Source: Zhengitettix transpicula (Eukaryota; Arthropoda; Insecta; Orthoptera; Tetrigidae). Taken from it: DNA of 64,000 nucleotides. Of this stretch, positions 13,401 through 22,366 are shown piece after piece (the stretch's first letter is position 1; each line of letters starts with the position of its first letter). A program made the translations under genes and the position numbers. The notes below the pieces were generated by a model, which was given only the letters and a program-made list of their open reading frames with translations, searched no databases and was not told the origin of the DNA. Where the stretch lies: positions 135,489,600 to 135,553,599 of the forward strand of contig CM073590.1 of assembly GCA_037074705.1 (NCBI GenBank), read 5' to 3'.

Positions 13401-14763
13401 ACCTAAAAATTTAAGAAAAACTTAAAAATTTGAAAAAAGTCTACAAGTGTGAATTTCAGATATATGAATTTAGAGAGAAGGGAAAGCAAAGCATTTTCCT
13501 TAAGTATTATACATATACACACACACATTCATTTGATAGAAGGATAGAGAGTGGCAGCCTTTCCTTAAAACAACATTTTGTGTTGCCAGGATGGGAATTA
13601 ATAGCATGTCTAATTTTCAATGGACAGGTTGAGTGTCTGAATTCAGCACATACGCCGTTGCCAGCATACCGCTTCCCCATATATATCATAGGTTTCGTAG
13701 GGAGAAAGTTATTAATTGCTTAGTCTTACTTTTATACACTCCTCTAATAAATGAGATGGAATATGGCTCCCACTACCTGGGTTTTTCTCCCTGTTTCTGG
13801 GGGAGATGCGGTCAGCTACCCCACTGAATATTGTGCTTCCAGGGCCATGTGACTTCCCCAAGAGCTTGAGGCTTCAATATCATCTGGTCCCCCCCATTCT
13901 TGAGTTACAGTTATCCATGACAGTCTTGCTAGCACCACCTCATGGGGTGTGTTATGCAACGCACTGCCACATCAAGTCCAACCAATTTTGTGAGCTGAAC
14001 TGCTGTCCAGAAAGCTAGACAGCAGCTGGGCTTTCGCTCACCCCGACTACTAGAGTTTTTCACTGAAGGTTTTGGTTGACCATGCATATTGCTCTGTTTG
14101 GACATTTGAATTGAATTGAGTGCTTTCCCTGCGTACCTTTTTTTAACCCTCCAAAAGAAAGGAGCGGAGATGCCTAGGTTAAAATCTCGAGCAGGATGAG
14201 TCCTGCACCCCGGGAGGGCAGAAGAAAGTTTTTCTTGTGACACCACAAAGTCCTTAGAGTCCAACTCGAGTGTGGAATTGGGCTGGGACGTGCGGTAACA
14301 CACCCAGCTGAGCTTTTGGGACCCTGCAGGATAACCAGGGGCCCATGCACCTCAAGGTACCAAATTGACCCAAAGGACGGCTTCGGTTGGCAGCGCACAT
14401 TGCTCCATTAGCACAAGTGCTCAGGGTTGCTCTGCAGGGTGGAGATGTACTTGTCCGAAGGCCAATGATACTTGTCGGGACACCCCAGTTCCCCGGAGTG
14501 GCTCTCAAGTTAGGGCTGTCTCCCTCACATAGCAACAGGCTATTACTAAGAGGAGAATTATGGCCGGGCGGTTTTGTTTGGACAATAGGACTAAACTTCA
14601 TGCTGGCCGACACTCCATGGTTGGTTGGAACATGGAACAATTTCTCTTTTCCTGAAGAAGAAAGTTGATGCTTCCAAAAAAATCCTCCTGTCCTGTTAGG
14701 CAATGACAATCTTCAATATTAGGTAAGCCCCTGCTTTTCTCTCTTTCTTTTCCATACCAATTG

Positions 14764-14826
<63 letters not shown>

Positions 14827-17800
14827 GATATGGACAGAAAAGACTGAGAATAGCTGGCTTACATGAAATTGTGGGCTGCTGTCAACATGTTGGGCTGGAA
14901 AATTTTTCAAATGTAAGTTAATAGTCTCATTCTTCAGAAGATGGTAGCATACACTGTGCTGGCAAACCACACACTGAATGGAAGGCCAGCATGAAGTGTA
15001 CTACTGTCTCCTGCAGGAAGAGCCTAGTGCACCTGAAAATTGGAAATGTATCTTCTCCAATTTGATGACACTGGCTAATAATTTCAAATATAAACTGTTT
15101 GGTGTCTAGACAATGTTACACCCAGGAACCTGTTTCTCAAACTATATTACATTTTCAATATGTATTTGCCCACAAATCTTGAGCAATTCTGCTTGATATG
15201 CAATTGTATTGGATGATAGGTTTATCAGTAATAGTATTTGGCTTTGAAAGGAAATTCTTTTTGTATGATTGCAATAAATTAGTATAAACATTGTAGTTTA
15301 TTGTATTATTAACTATGGAAAGTAAAATGGCATATGAGGAAAGAAAAACGGTTATAAAGCTTCTAATATATATTTCTAAATAAATATTTTGTTCTTCATT
15401 ATTCATTAGATAATTTGCCTATTAGTTTCATTTGGTTGACATATTTTTATAGATATTATCAAATCCTGAATTCCTTGCCGAGGGAACAGCTGTAGATGAC
15501 CTGATCAATGCTGATCGTGTCTTGATTGGAGGAGAAGACTCCCCAGAAGGACAAGCTGCCATAGAGAAACTATGTTGGGTGTATGAACACTGGATCTCTA
15601 GAAGTAATATAATTACTACAAATACTTGGTCATCAGAACTGTCCAAATTGGTGAGTTGCCTTACCTCATAGATCAGACTTCTTATGTACCAAATTTTTAT
15701 ATGCTCCAAGTTTTTGTTCTTGAATTCAATATATGTAGAGTTGTCTTAATCATTTGAAATATGATATTTTAAAGAATTAACCTTGGGTGTCTTTTTTGTT
15801 TTTAAAAAACTTTCGTATTAAAAGTGGAAAAAAAAGGGATTTGGGGGGGCTAAGTTTGTAAGGCCAAAATTTTTTGTTGAATGTATGTAGTTTATTTCAA
15901 GGTAGTTAAATATATTGTCTATCTTCATTTTATGTTGATCTAATTTTTGAAATCACTTATTTTTTTGACACTACACAGGATTTTCCAGGACTTCGTACAT
16001 ATATACTTCTGAACCTATATTTTGTGTGAAAAATATTTGAACATATTTGTAAATGTAATTACATATAATTTTTTTTTCAATGAGAATTCCAGTTTACAAT
16101 GCTATGTTACTTAATAATTTAGAAAATTGAAAATGTAGCAGAAACTACACAGATTAGCATGCACAAAAGTGCTCCTACCTCCAACAGGATGATGCTTACA
16201 TATTGTTCATTGTGATGACATATGTTTCACTGCTGTTCAAGATAGTTTATCGCAAACCCTATTTTATAGATTTAACCTCACGTGTATTTTTTGTTTTTTA
16301 ATAAATTACCTAGTAAAAGTTAAAAGGGGGAATGGTTAAGTTTGTAAGGCCAAAATTTTTGGTTGGGTGTATGTAGTTAATTGCAAGCTATAGTTGAATA
16401 TTTTTTATATTTTCTGGAGCACATGTTTTGTGTGCTCTAGAGACAATCTGGAGGAATAAATAATTATTTTTCTATAACAAAAATTGGGTACTTTGTTTAT
16501 GGTCAAATTATTATGTTGGTTACTTCAAATTTAATTGTTTGATACCATTACTTTAATGCAAGTTTATATTTATAGATTTATGTGTATTCTTAGGCTGCCA
16601 ATGCATTCTTAGCTCAGAGGATATCTAGTATTAACTCCTTGTCTGCTGTGTGTGAAGCAACTGGGGCTGATATATCAGAAGTGGCACGTGCAGTAGGCCT
16701 TGACTCTAGAATAGGGTCAAAATTTCTTCAAGCTTCAGTTGGTAAGAATTTTGTTATTTATTGATTTTAGTTTTGGATAACTTATATAGCTGATATCTGT
16801 TTGTTAATTGCAATTACACAATTTACCTTGCATATCTAATAATTTTTTATTAAATTTATAGGATTTGGAGGAAGCTGCTTCCAAAAAGACATTCTAAATT
16901 TGGTTTATATTTGTGAGTGTTTAAATTTACCAGAAGTGGCAGCATATTGGCAGCAGGTGAGAATGATAATGAAATATTTATATTCTTTAGAAAGTAAAAT
17001 TTTAATATTTGTGTATATATATATATATATATATTATAATAAGAAGAAAGACTGACCAAACATGAACGGAACATCTGTCTTAAACAAATGGCTGTATCAG
17101 CGGTAGCAGAACATGCTCTCATGACGGTGGATTTTGCCGAAACCACAATACTGGACTATGTTAGCCATCTCTGGGACAGTATTGTACTTGAAGCGGTTGC
17201 CATCAGGACTTCCAATTGCCAACTGTTTAACAAGGACTCAGGTTTAAACTTGAGCAAGGCTTGGAATCCTGTCCTACGAAGAATGCGTGAAACCCGGGTG
17301 GGTAAAGAGGCACTAGCCGCAGCCACCAATCAGGATGGGGAAGACGCACGAGCAACGAAATTCTCGCAGGCGATGCGCTTGCATGTATTCCCAACACACC
17401 GGTCCGTATTGTTGACGGAATTGTGCCCAACCGTGATGCAGACTGTGGTGGAAGGGGATGGACCAATCACTATGACTTACGTACCAGATCTGAAAACTCC
17501 TGATTGGTTTGACGGAGTATATAACACACACTTCCCGAATCTCGACAACAGTTCACCTGACGAAGAAAGCGGTGTCAGCTCAAATAACGTTACCCGACCA
17601 GAAACCTGAGAACTCTTTATACAAACAAATACTTGTTAAACAATTTTACAATGCAATAAAAAAAACAAATTCGAATTCTGAAATCTGACCATTATACCTT
17701 TACTTAAAAGTTTACAACTATGAATACTGTGAAATATTAACTTACAATCTGGCAATCCATGAAATTGGCTCACTCGCATACTAACACTCACTCACTTTAC

Positions 17801-18627
17801 ACAGGCCATAAAGAGCACCAGTTTGTGCACACACTTTATACTGAACACTTTCGTCAGTACAACTAAGCAGATAGTTCACGTAACCGCAGACTATCACCAC
17901 ACTACGAACTTCTCTCGACGACTATATTTTACGACAATTCTTTTCTACAATGACGACTTATATTTATCTCAGCCACCTAACTTGGCTCAATGTCCACCAA
18001 CAAACTCTTATTTATTTCGGCCACCTAACTGGGCCTGATGTCTACGAGGACCAACACCGACGTAAGCTTCTAACAGACTGATTCTCTTTCTTCTTGTGAA
18101 GATTTACATCTCTTTCTTCTTGTGAAGACTTTTGTGCACTTCACCACAAAGCCGTGTGCACTTCTCCCCACATCCTCGTCTAATGTGTCATCTACCTCTC
18201 AATTATCCTCCATTAGCTCGTCGTTGTGTACAACTCCTGTGCAGTCCCACTACGACTCATGATGGCCTTTTGCACACCACCCCACAGTGTTCGGGCGCAC
18301 TTTTTCCCCTTCCCAACAGAGTTCGGGCGCACTTTTTCCCCTTCCCAACAGAGTTTGGGTGCAATTCTGCTCTCCACTCCACAGAACTGGCCATACACAC
18401 ACTTAACTCACCCTCTTTTAATTTGCCATCTGTTGAATTACATCATCTATCCTTGGGCAGTCCGCAGCCGGCTGGTGCACGGAATGGTGTAACACTCCTT
18501 CCTGAAGAAAGAGGCTGATAGCCTCTGAAAAATTTGAAGAACAACCTTCAGTTCCTTATGGTGACACCGCACTTCACTTTCAGGTAAGCCACAACCTATC
18601 TCTCTGTTCTTTCCATACCAATATTGC

Positions 18628-18676
<49 letters not shown>

Positions 18677-21054
18677 CTGTAGGGTTTGCTTGAGTGCATC
18701 TGCTACATATCAAAGCAATTTCAAATAACTTAAACTTCTCTAACATAAGCATTCTTTTCTGAGCTTTAATAATTAGTATATATAACACTTAAGGAAAATG
18801 TGATACGGTCAAATTAAATAACACATTTAGATAGGAAAAAGAGAGAACGAAGTCGACTTACCCTGAAATCAAAGTTGGTCCAGTCGGGCTGAGGATAAAT
18901 ATTTTTCAAAATTTAGAGGATTGAGCCTCCTTTGTCAGGAAAGGTCGTCTTATTTATGTGCCTAGCCAGAATGTGGCACACTTTCCTGAAGAAGGGGGCT
19001 GGGAGCCTCAGAAAATGACGTGATTATATCAAAATAATTAATATGTACAGGAAAGAGAAACAAGAATTATGGGCTTACCTTAAATTTGGCTATAATTTAC
19101 AATCGAGAGTGCAACTGTAGAGTTATGAAATGTAGGATTCTAATTTAAGTCATATGAAGAAGGGAGTAATATGATCAGAGAGAGAGAGAGGGTGTATTTT
19201 ACAATTGTGGATTGTGTACGAGAGCAGTAAATGCAAAGGAATAATAAAAATTGGAAATTAGATACAAAAGTTGGTTACTTTACAGTGTATGCTTTTACTA
19301 TTAATTAAATAAATATTTTTAATGTTCCAGGTAATAGATATGAATGAATATCAGAAATCAAGATTTTCTGCTAAAGTCATCGAATCCTTATTCAATACAG
19401 TCTCAGGGAAAGAAATCACATTGCTAGGATTTGCTTTCAAAAAGGATACTGGGGATACGCGTGAGTCACCTGCAATTCATGTTGCTACTACTTTATTGGA
19501 TGAAGGTGCCAAGCTTCATATATATGATCCCAAGGTATGTTAATTTTTTCAGTATTATTCACATTTCACAAATGAATGTATGGCTGTTTCACTGTAATAA
19601 AATACATTGTATTAATTTTCTTTCTGTTCTGTTCTGTAAATTTTTTTTTATAAAAATTAAGCTAAATGTGTTAAACCTTCATTTCTCAAAATAAAAATGA
19701 GCCAGTATTTACCCAAAAATGTAGTTGCCCTAATAATAATAATACAGTTTGCACACAAAAAGTAAAATTGTGTTGAAATAGTCTGTGCTATTAGTTCAAG
19801 AGTGAGTGATTTTAAAGTTGTAATTATCTCTACTTTATTCTTATCTTATAAAATCATTACAATTTTTAGGCATGTTTTCTGCTTTCTTGCTGCCAAGGCA
19901 AATATTTATATGAATCCTTGCTAAATATATAGTGACAAATTTAACTATTCTAATCAAACCAAGAGTATTAATTGAGGCAGCTTTATATAATTTTCATTCC
20001 ATTATTTTCACTTTTTTTAGGTTGAACAAAGTCAAATTATAGAAGACTTAACTCACCCTGTTATAACTGAAGAGCCAGAAAGGGTGAAAAGTGTTGTTAC
20101 AATTCATTCTGATGCATATTCTGCCACCAAAGGAACTCATGCAATTGTTTTATGCACTGAATGGGATGAATTTATTGTAAGAAATTTCATATTAAGTGTT
20201 GAGAGATGTAATTAAATAAAACTAGGAAATATAATTAGTAGTTACTTGTATTAATTATAAAGTATGTTGTTATATATATGGCATTATTATTTTTCTTTGA
20301 TAAATTTTATTAGGTTTTTAATCAATTTAATAAATATTTGGAACACAGTTTTTATCTTTACTCATTTAAATGTTGCTTCTGGATTTTGAGATTTTATACT
20401 CTCATACAATACAAATCCATTTAAATTTATTGAAGACATTGTACGTTATAATTTTAAACTTTTAATAATTAAGAGCAAATAAAGCTGTCATTGGCTTGGA
20501 TTCAAATATTTTATTTCATAAACCTGAAAATGCCAAAGGAATTTTTATTTTAAAAATCAGATCACTGGGCTAAAATATTCACAATATTTTTGTGATTATT
20601 TTAATTTTGATGATCAAAAGATTTCCTAGTATAGAGAATTAATAAAAGTGTCTTGGCTTTCCTTTCTGGTCATGTGCAACATTTTGATTGCTTTCATTGC
20701 CATACTCTTAAAGGCCGAAGATGACATCTGTGAAAACCCTGAATGTAATACTGTTAGACATTTCTTCACAATTAAGTTTATACAATATCTAATGGTCAAT
20801 TGTCCTTTGTATATTTTAAAATTGTGTATTATAATTTCATGAATCCTTTATTTGACTTACATTTTCATTTGTTTCAGAATCTGGATTATCAACGCATTTA
20901 CAATAGTATGATGAAGCCAGCCTACATTTTTGATGGTAGGAAAATATTGAACCATGCTGCATTAACAAAGATAGGTTTCCAAGTTCAAACTATTGGAAAA
21001 AGACTTTCACGGCCAATTCTATCTAGAACATGGGGAAGTACAAGCCAATTGTGA
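7280..21054 (+). CDS. sgl: UDP-glucose 6-dehydrogenase (sugarless), 9 coding exons, complete
   Basis: The product oxidises UDP-glucose to UDP-glucuronate with two NAD+ in the cytosol, the precursor for heparan and chondroitin glycosaminoglycans and for glucuronidation. Joined exons 7280-7438, 12516-12653, 12786-12950, 15453-15650, 16594-16741, 16862-16956, 19331-19534, 20021-20176 and 20878-21054 give 479 residues, close to fly and vertebrate enzymes. Visible landmarks: Rossmann motif GAGYVG at 10-15, STVPV around 129-133, NPEFLAEG at 158-165, SELSKLAANAF around 215-225 with the active-site Lys219 and Asn223, the catalytic cysteine Cys275 in [10 protein letters not shown] with Asp279, and FAFKKDTGD around 335-343. 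All junctions are GT-AG and in phase. The C-terminal tail after IGKRL is divergent, as usual in this family. No residue needed for activity is missing. The symbol follows the fly name. Confidence 0.97.
8480..9340 (+). pseudogene. decayed Penelope-like GIY-YIG endonuclease region
   Basis: With several frameshifts and stops, the + strand keeps a pattern typical of the GIY-YIG endonuclease end of Penelope-like elements. There is a Pro-rich lead-in ([15 protein letters not shown]), then a broken SFLYW.NKQ segment where the family has YIGKT, then a degenerate histidine/serine stretch. A related dispersed copy lies at 62560-62880, sharing an INRKYS.DL segment. No intact frame remains. Family assignment is by resemblance and by the Penelope-type sequences elsewhere in this gene. 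Confidence 0.4.
9355..11199. other. AT-rich intron with pyrimidine-rich repeat debris
   Basis: No reading frame of interest. Stretches rich in CCA and CTT near 10020-10210 and 10810-11000 look like further decayed transposon sequence. Confidence 0.4.
11200..11880 (+). pseudogene. decayed Penelope-like reverse transcriptase fragment
   Basis: Reading across frameshifts on the + strand, the segment keeps motifs seen in Penelope-like reverse transcriptases: a remnant of the VSGFNS-type motif, then a VDEFLQP-like stretch, and then LLVTI followed by a [17 protein letters not shown] stretch, where the family has an LVTxDVTSLYTNI core. Stops and indels throughout show it is dead. It precedes a Penelope-type terminus at 11884-12190 and is probably part of the same insertion. 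Confidence 0.45.
11884..12190. mobile_element. Penelope-like terminus, inverted pair, ending in (TG)n(TA)n
   Basis: A minus-oriented terminus (TTACCTGAAATC, then AATTTTCAAGGGCC and CTTTTGTCAGG) faces a plus-oriented one (GGCTCAGGCCCTTGAAAATT, then GATTTCACGTAA). It ends in a TG/TA microsatellite at about 12163-12190. These terminal blocks recur throughout the window. Confidence 0.6.
12516..12653 (+). CDS. sgl: sgl coding exon 2
   Basis: Residues 54-99, acceptor TTTGTAG at 12515, donor AAG|GTAAGA. It encodes PGLFEVV through [14 protein letters not shown], the end of the first Rossmann lobe. The following intron (12654-12785) is only 132 bp. Confidence 0.96.
12786..12950 (+). CDS. sgl: sgl coding exon 3
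   Basis: Residues 100-154, acceptor TTTTTAG, donor CAG|GTAAAT. It encodes [16 protein letters not shown] and the strongly conserved [16 protein letters not shown] segment that contacts NAD+. Confidence 0.96.
13540..14765 (+). mobile_element. Penelope-like terminal segment with GC-rich interior
   Basis: The 3' end (about 14640-14765) matches the recurrent terminus, with CCTGAAGAAGAAAG, then ATTAGGTAAGCCCC and TTTTCCATACCAATTG running into (TA)n. The interior at 13790-14640 is much richer in G and C than the flanks and has open frames on both strands (for example 14254-14709 on -). None matches a known protein, so I do not call them genes. Confidence 0.5.
14764..14823. repeat. (TA)n microsatellite
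   Basis: About 28 TA units between two oppositely oriented Penelope-like termini. Confidence 0.95.
14824..15040 (-). mobile_element. Penelope-like terminus, minus orientation
   Basis: Starts ATTGATATGGACAG directly after the (TA)n tract and carries CTTACATGAAATTG, then AAAATTTTTCAAAT and CATTCTTCAGAAG. These are divergent, inverted matches to the terminal block on the other side of the tract. Confidence 0.5.
15453..15650 (+). CDS. sgl: sgl coding exon 4
   Basis: Residues 155-220, acceptor TTTTATAG, donor TTG|GTGAGT. It encodes [26 protein letters not shown] and the substrate-contacting [13 protein letters not shown]. Lys219 is the family's conserved active-site lysine. Confidence 0.96.
15774..15922 (+). 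repeat. direct repeat, copy 1, in sgl intron 4
   Basis: About 145 bp repeated at 16269-16406. The shared core is CTAAGTTTGTAAGGCCAAAA followed by a TGTATGTAGTT stretch (copy 2 begins with T instead of C). Confidence 0.7.
16269..16406 (+). repeat. direct repeat, copy 2, in sgl intron 4
   Basis: Diverged second copy of the 15774-15922 sequence, with a TTAACCTCACGTGTATTTTT start and the same TTTGTAAGGCCAAAA core. A local duplication or two copies of an unnamed repeat. Confidence 0.7.
16594..16741 (+). CDS. sgl: sgl coding exon 5
   Basis: Residues 221-269 plus the first base of codon 270. Acceptor TATTCTTAG, donor TTG|GTAAGA (phase 1). It encodes [37 protein letters not shown] and FLQAS, the central helix linking the two lobes. 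The next intron is only 120 bp. Confidence 0.96.
16862..16956 (+). CDS. sgl: sgl coding exon 6 (catalytic cysteine)
   Basis: Completes Gly270 and runs to residue 301. It encodes [10 protein letters not shown], containing the nucleophile Cys275 and Asp279, then [16 protein letters not shown]. Donor CAG|GTGAGA. Confidence 0.96.
17049..17609 (+). CDS. Penelope-like element C-terminal reading frame (5'-truncated)
   Basis: An uninterrupted frame of about 186 codons up to TGA at 17607-17609, starting without its own initiator in [16 protein letters not shown]. Family-like segments are [18 protein letters not shown], a [13 protein letters not shown] helix and [16 protein letters not shown]. This EHA - WxSIxxEAxxIR - NxDxGLxLSxAWxPV order is the far C-terminus of the GIY-YIG endonuclease region of Penelope-like polyproteins. 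The reverse transcriptase and the GIY-YIG catalytic start are missing, so it is a truncated copy. The open frame and the short distance to an intact terminus (18440-18632) suggest a fairly recent insertion. It lies in the sense direction within sgl intron 6. Confidence 0.65.
   Translation, partial: RLTKHERNICLKQMAVSAVAEHALMTVDFAETTILDYVSHLWDSIVLEAVAIRTSNCQLFNKDSGLNLSKAWNPVLRRMRETRVGKEALAAATNQDGEDARATKFSQAMRLHVFPTHRSVLLTELCPTVMQTVVEGDGPITMTYVPDLKTPDWFDGVYNTHFPNLDNSSPDEESGVSSNNVTRPET
17610..18440 (+). other. 3' non-coding part of the Penelope-like insertion
   Basis: No long supported frame. It contains a 28-bp tandem duplication near 18082-18130 (unit TCTCTTTCTTCTTGTGAAG...), a diverged duplicate near 17960-18035 (AGCCACCTAACTTGG), and the 32-bp tandem unit listed separately. 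The 128-codon frame at 18132-18518 runs across these repeats and is not credible as a gene. Confidence 0.5.
18289..18363 (+). repeat. 32-bp tandem repeat, 2.3 copies
   Basis: Unit begins GTTCGGGCGCAC and continues TTTTTCCCCTTCCC. Copies start at 18289, 18321 and (diverged, partial) 18353. Confidence 0.9.
18440..18632 (+). mobile_element. Penelope-like 3' terminus with hammerhead-like module
   Basis: Plus-oriented terminus downstream of the Penelope-like frame. Order: GGCTGGTGCACGGAATGGTG, CTGAAGA at 18502-18508, hairpin AGAGGCT-GAT-AGCCTCT at 18510-18526, GAAA at 18527-18530, then TTTCAG|GTAAG at 18578-18588 and TCCATACCAATATTGC into (TA)n. The hairpin and the fused splice site are discussed as findings. 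Confidence 0.7.
18502..18540 (+). ncRNA. hammerhead-ribozyme-like motif (hypothetical)
   Basis: CTGAAGA, a 7-bp hairpin and GAAA are arranged as the conserved core of a hammerhead ribozyme (CUGANGA - stem II - GAAA). In this copy an additional A precedes the AATTTG segment, so the cleavage-site position does not fit well. Penelope-like elements are known to carry minimal hammerheads in their terminal repeats. Activity here is inference. Confidence 0.3.
18631..18674. repeat. (TA)n microsatellite
   Basis: About 21 TA units at the outer edge of the Penelope-like terminus. Confidence 0.95.
18785..19080. mobile_element. Penelope-like terminus pair, inverted
   Basis: Begins AATGTGATACGGTCAAATT and CTTACCCTGAAATC in minus orientation, with a degenerate hairpin (AGCCTCCTTTGTCAGG). 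A plus-oriented module follows near 18970-19015: CTGAAGA, then GGGGCT-GGG-AGCCTC, then AGAAAA. It ends near another minus block (GGGCTTACCTTAAA). Confidence 0.5.
19331..19534 (+). CDS. sgl: sgl coding exon 7
   Basis: Residues 302-369, acceptor TGTTCCAG, donor AAG|GTATGT. It starts [17 protein letters not shown] and encodes the second Rossmann lobe with [18 protein letters not shown] and LHIYDPK. Confidence 0.96.
20021..20176 (+). CDS. sgl: sgl coding exon 8
   Basis: Residues 370-421, acceptor TTTTTTTAG, donor ATT|GTAAGA. It encodes [24 protein letters not shown] and [13 protein letters not shown], the second nucleotide-binding lobe. Confidence 0.96.
20878..21054 (+). CDS. sgl: sgl coding exon 9 and stop
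   Basis: Residues 422-479 and TGA at 21052-21054, acceptor TTTGTTTCAG. It encodes [25 protein letters not shown] and [11 protein letters not shown], then a poorly conserved 15-residue tail ending STSQL. Confidence 0.95.
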   Translation, partial: NLDYQRIYNSMMKPAYIFDGRKILNHAALTKIGFQVQTIGKRLSRPILSRTWGSTSQL

Positions 21055-22105
21055 GTTGAAAATTTCCAGTGATTTATTGAATGTCACCGAAGCCATTTCA
21101 AATATTGGCTCTTCCAGGGTATTAATATGTCAAGGATAAGCAAATACAATGTTAATACTTCATTGCACTTATGGCACAGATATATTTATTTATTTATTCA
21201 TTCACAAATGAGGTACATAATTTCTTATGTTATTGTGAATTTCATGTAGCCAGCAGCTCAATGAGTTTTAAATTTAAAAGTATTGTTATTTATAAAGTGA
21301 AAGAATTAATTTTAAGTGTAACGATAGGAAGTTAGTGGAAAATGTATGTATCTATTTCACTTAATGTACATCACTAAAATATGTAGTGTACTAGTAATTT
21401 TTCATAATTTGTCTCCTAATTACAATTAATCAACAATAAATTGAAAATTTATATTAATACATGAAGCACAAGTTCTAAGTTAAATCTTTATCTATACTTT
21501 CATTATAAACTATTTCAGTACTAAAAATGATATGAATTGTATATACTACAAGATTGAAAATTATGTAAAAACAATTATTTCAACACAAATTATGTACAAA
21601 ATCTATTTTCTAATGTTAATGTCTTTGGATCTATGAATAATTTATTAATAGTTGTCTTCAGTCATATAAGTATTATAATTTGATGTTTAATATATTTTTA
21701 TACTGTATTTTATACATATAATTGTATTACATTGGTACATACAGTTCTTACAATATGCTTTAAAATAATTTTACTCAACTTCACCAACAATACTACTTTC
21801 AATATTTATAACACATTAATGTATAATAGCTAAAGTTATTTTTAATTGTCAAACTTGACATGATTTAGTATTAAATTCCGTGAAAAATAATTAGTTACAA
21901 ACAACTGTTAAATAATTATGCTTTTCCTCATTAATTCACTACCAGTTCTCATATTTGAATCTTATTGTTCAGGCAATATTAAAAAAGTAAAATTAGCTTG
22001 TTATTTTGTTATATAAAATCTTACCAGTGTAAAAATCTGATCTATTTTTATATAATAAACATGATTTAAATTTGCTCCACACAAAAAGATTTTAAAATAA
22101 GAATG

Positions 22106-22189
22106 GTGTTCAAACTTTTTTCTTAATTATTCTGTGTTCAAACTTTTTTCTTAATTATTCTGTGTTCAAACTTTTTTCTTAATTATTGT
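22106..22189 (+). repeat. 28-bp tandem repeat, 3 copies
   Basis: Three nearly identical units starting GTGTTCAAAC at 22106, 22134 and 22162, each ending TCTTAATTATT plus two bases. They sit in the probable sgl 3'UTR. Confidence 0.95.
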
Positions 22190-22366
22190 GTGTTCATATT
22201 TGCTTTCAAAACGGTTTTATAGTTACATTCACTAATGCTATTAAGAGCAATGTTTAGTTCAATAGAGGAAACAGGATTCTGTGTTCATATTGGCTTTCAT
22301 AACGGTTTTTAGTTACATTCACTAATGCTATTAAGAGCAATGTTTAGTTCAATAGAGAAAACAGGA
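22190..22366 (+). repeat. 91-bp tandem duplication
   Basis: Two copies starting GTGTTCATATT at 22190 and 22281, sharing ACTAATGCTATTAAGAGC and ending AACAGGA. They follow directly on the 28-bp array and share its GTGTTCA start, so the two arrays probably arose together. Confidence 0.95.

Larger units (their letters stand above)
12951..15452 (+). other. sgl intron 3 (2.5 kb)
   Basis: 12951-13500 is AT-rich. 13500-15050 is transposon sequence with an unusually GC-rich interior (about 13790-14640), described separately. 15050-15452 is AT-rich with nothing recognised. Confidence 0.8.
16957..19330 (+). other. sgl intron 6 (2.4 kb) filled by Penelope-like sequence
   Basis: A short (TA)n at about 17018-17034 leads into a Penelope-like 3' half (17049-18674) and a second terminus pair (18785-19080). 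19080-19330 is AT-rich with an (AG)n run near 19176. Confidence 0.8.

Noticed and set aside
13929..14709. Three overlapping minus-strand frames and one plus-strand frame as genes
   Set aside because: They overlap one another in different phases inside a GC-rich transposon core and match no family.
16856..17146. 96-codon minus-strand frame
   Set aside because: It is the antisense shadow of sgl exon 6 and the Penelope-like frame.
17049..17609. Host gene nested in the sgl intron
   Set aside because: No initiator or promoter, motifs of a Penelope-type C-terminus, and a transposon terminus directly downstream.
18132..18518. 128-codon frame on +
   Set aside because: Runs through 32-bp tandem repeats and the terminus hairpin. 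Its similarity to itself is from the repeats.
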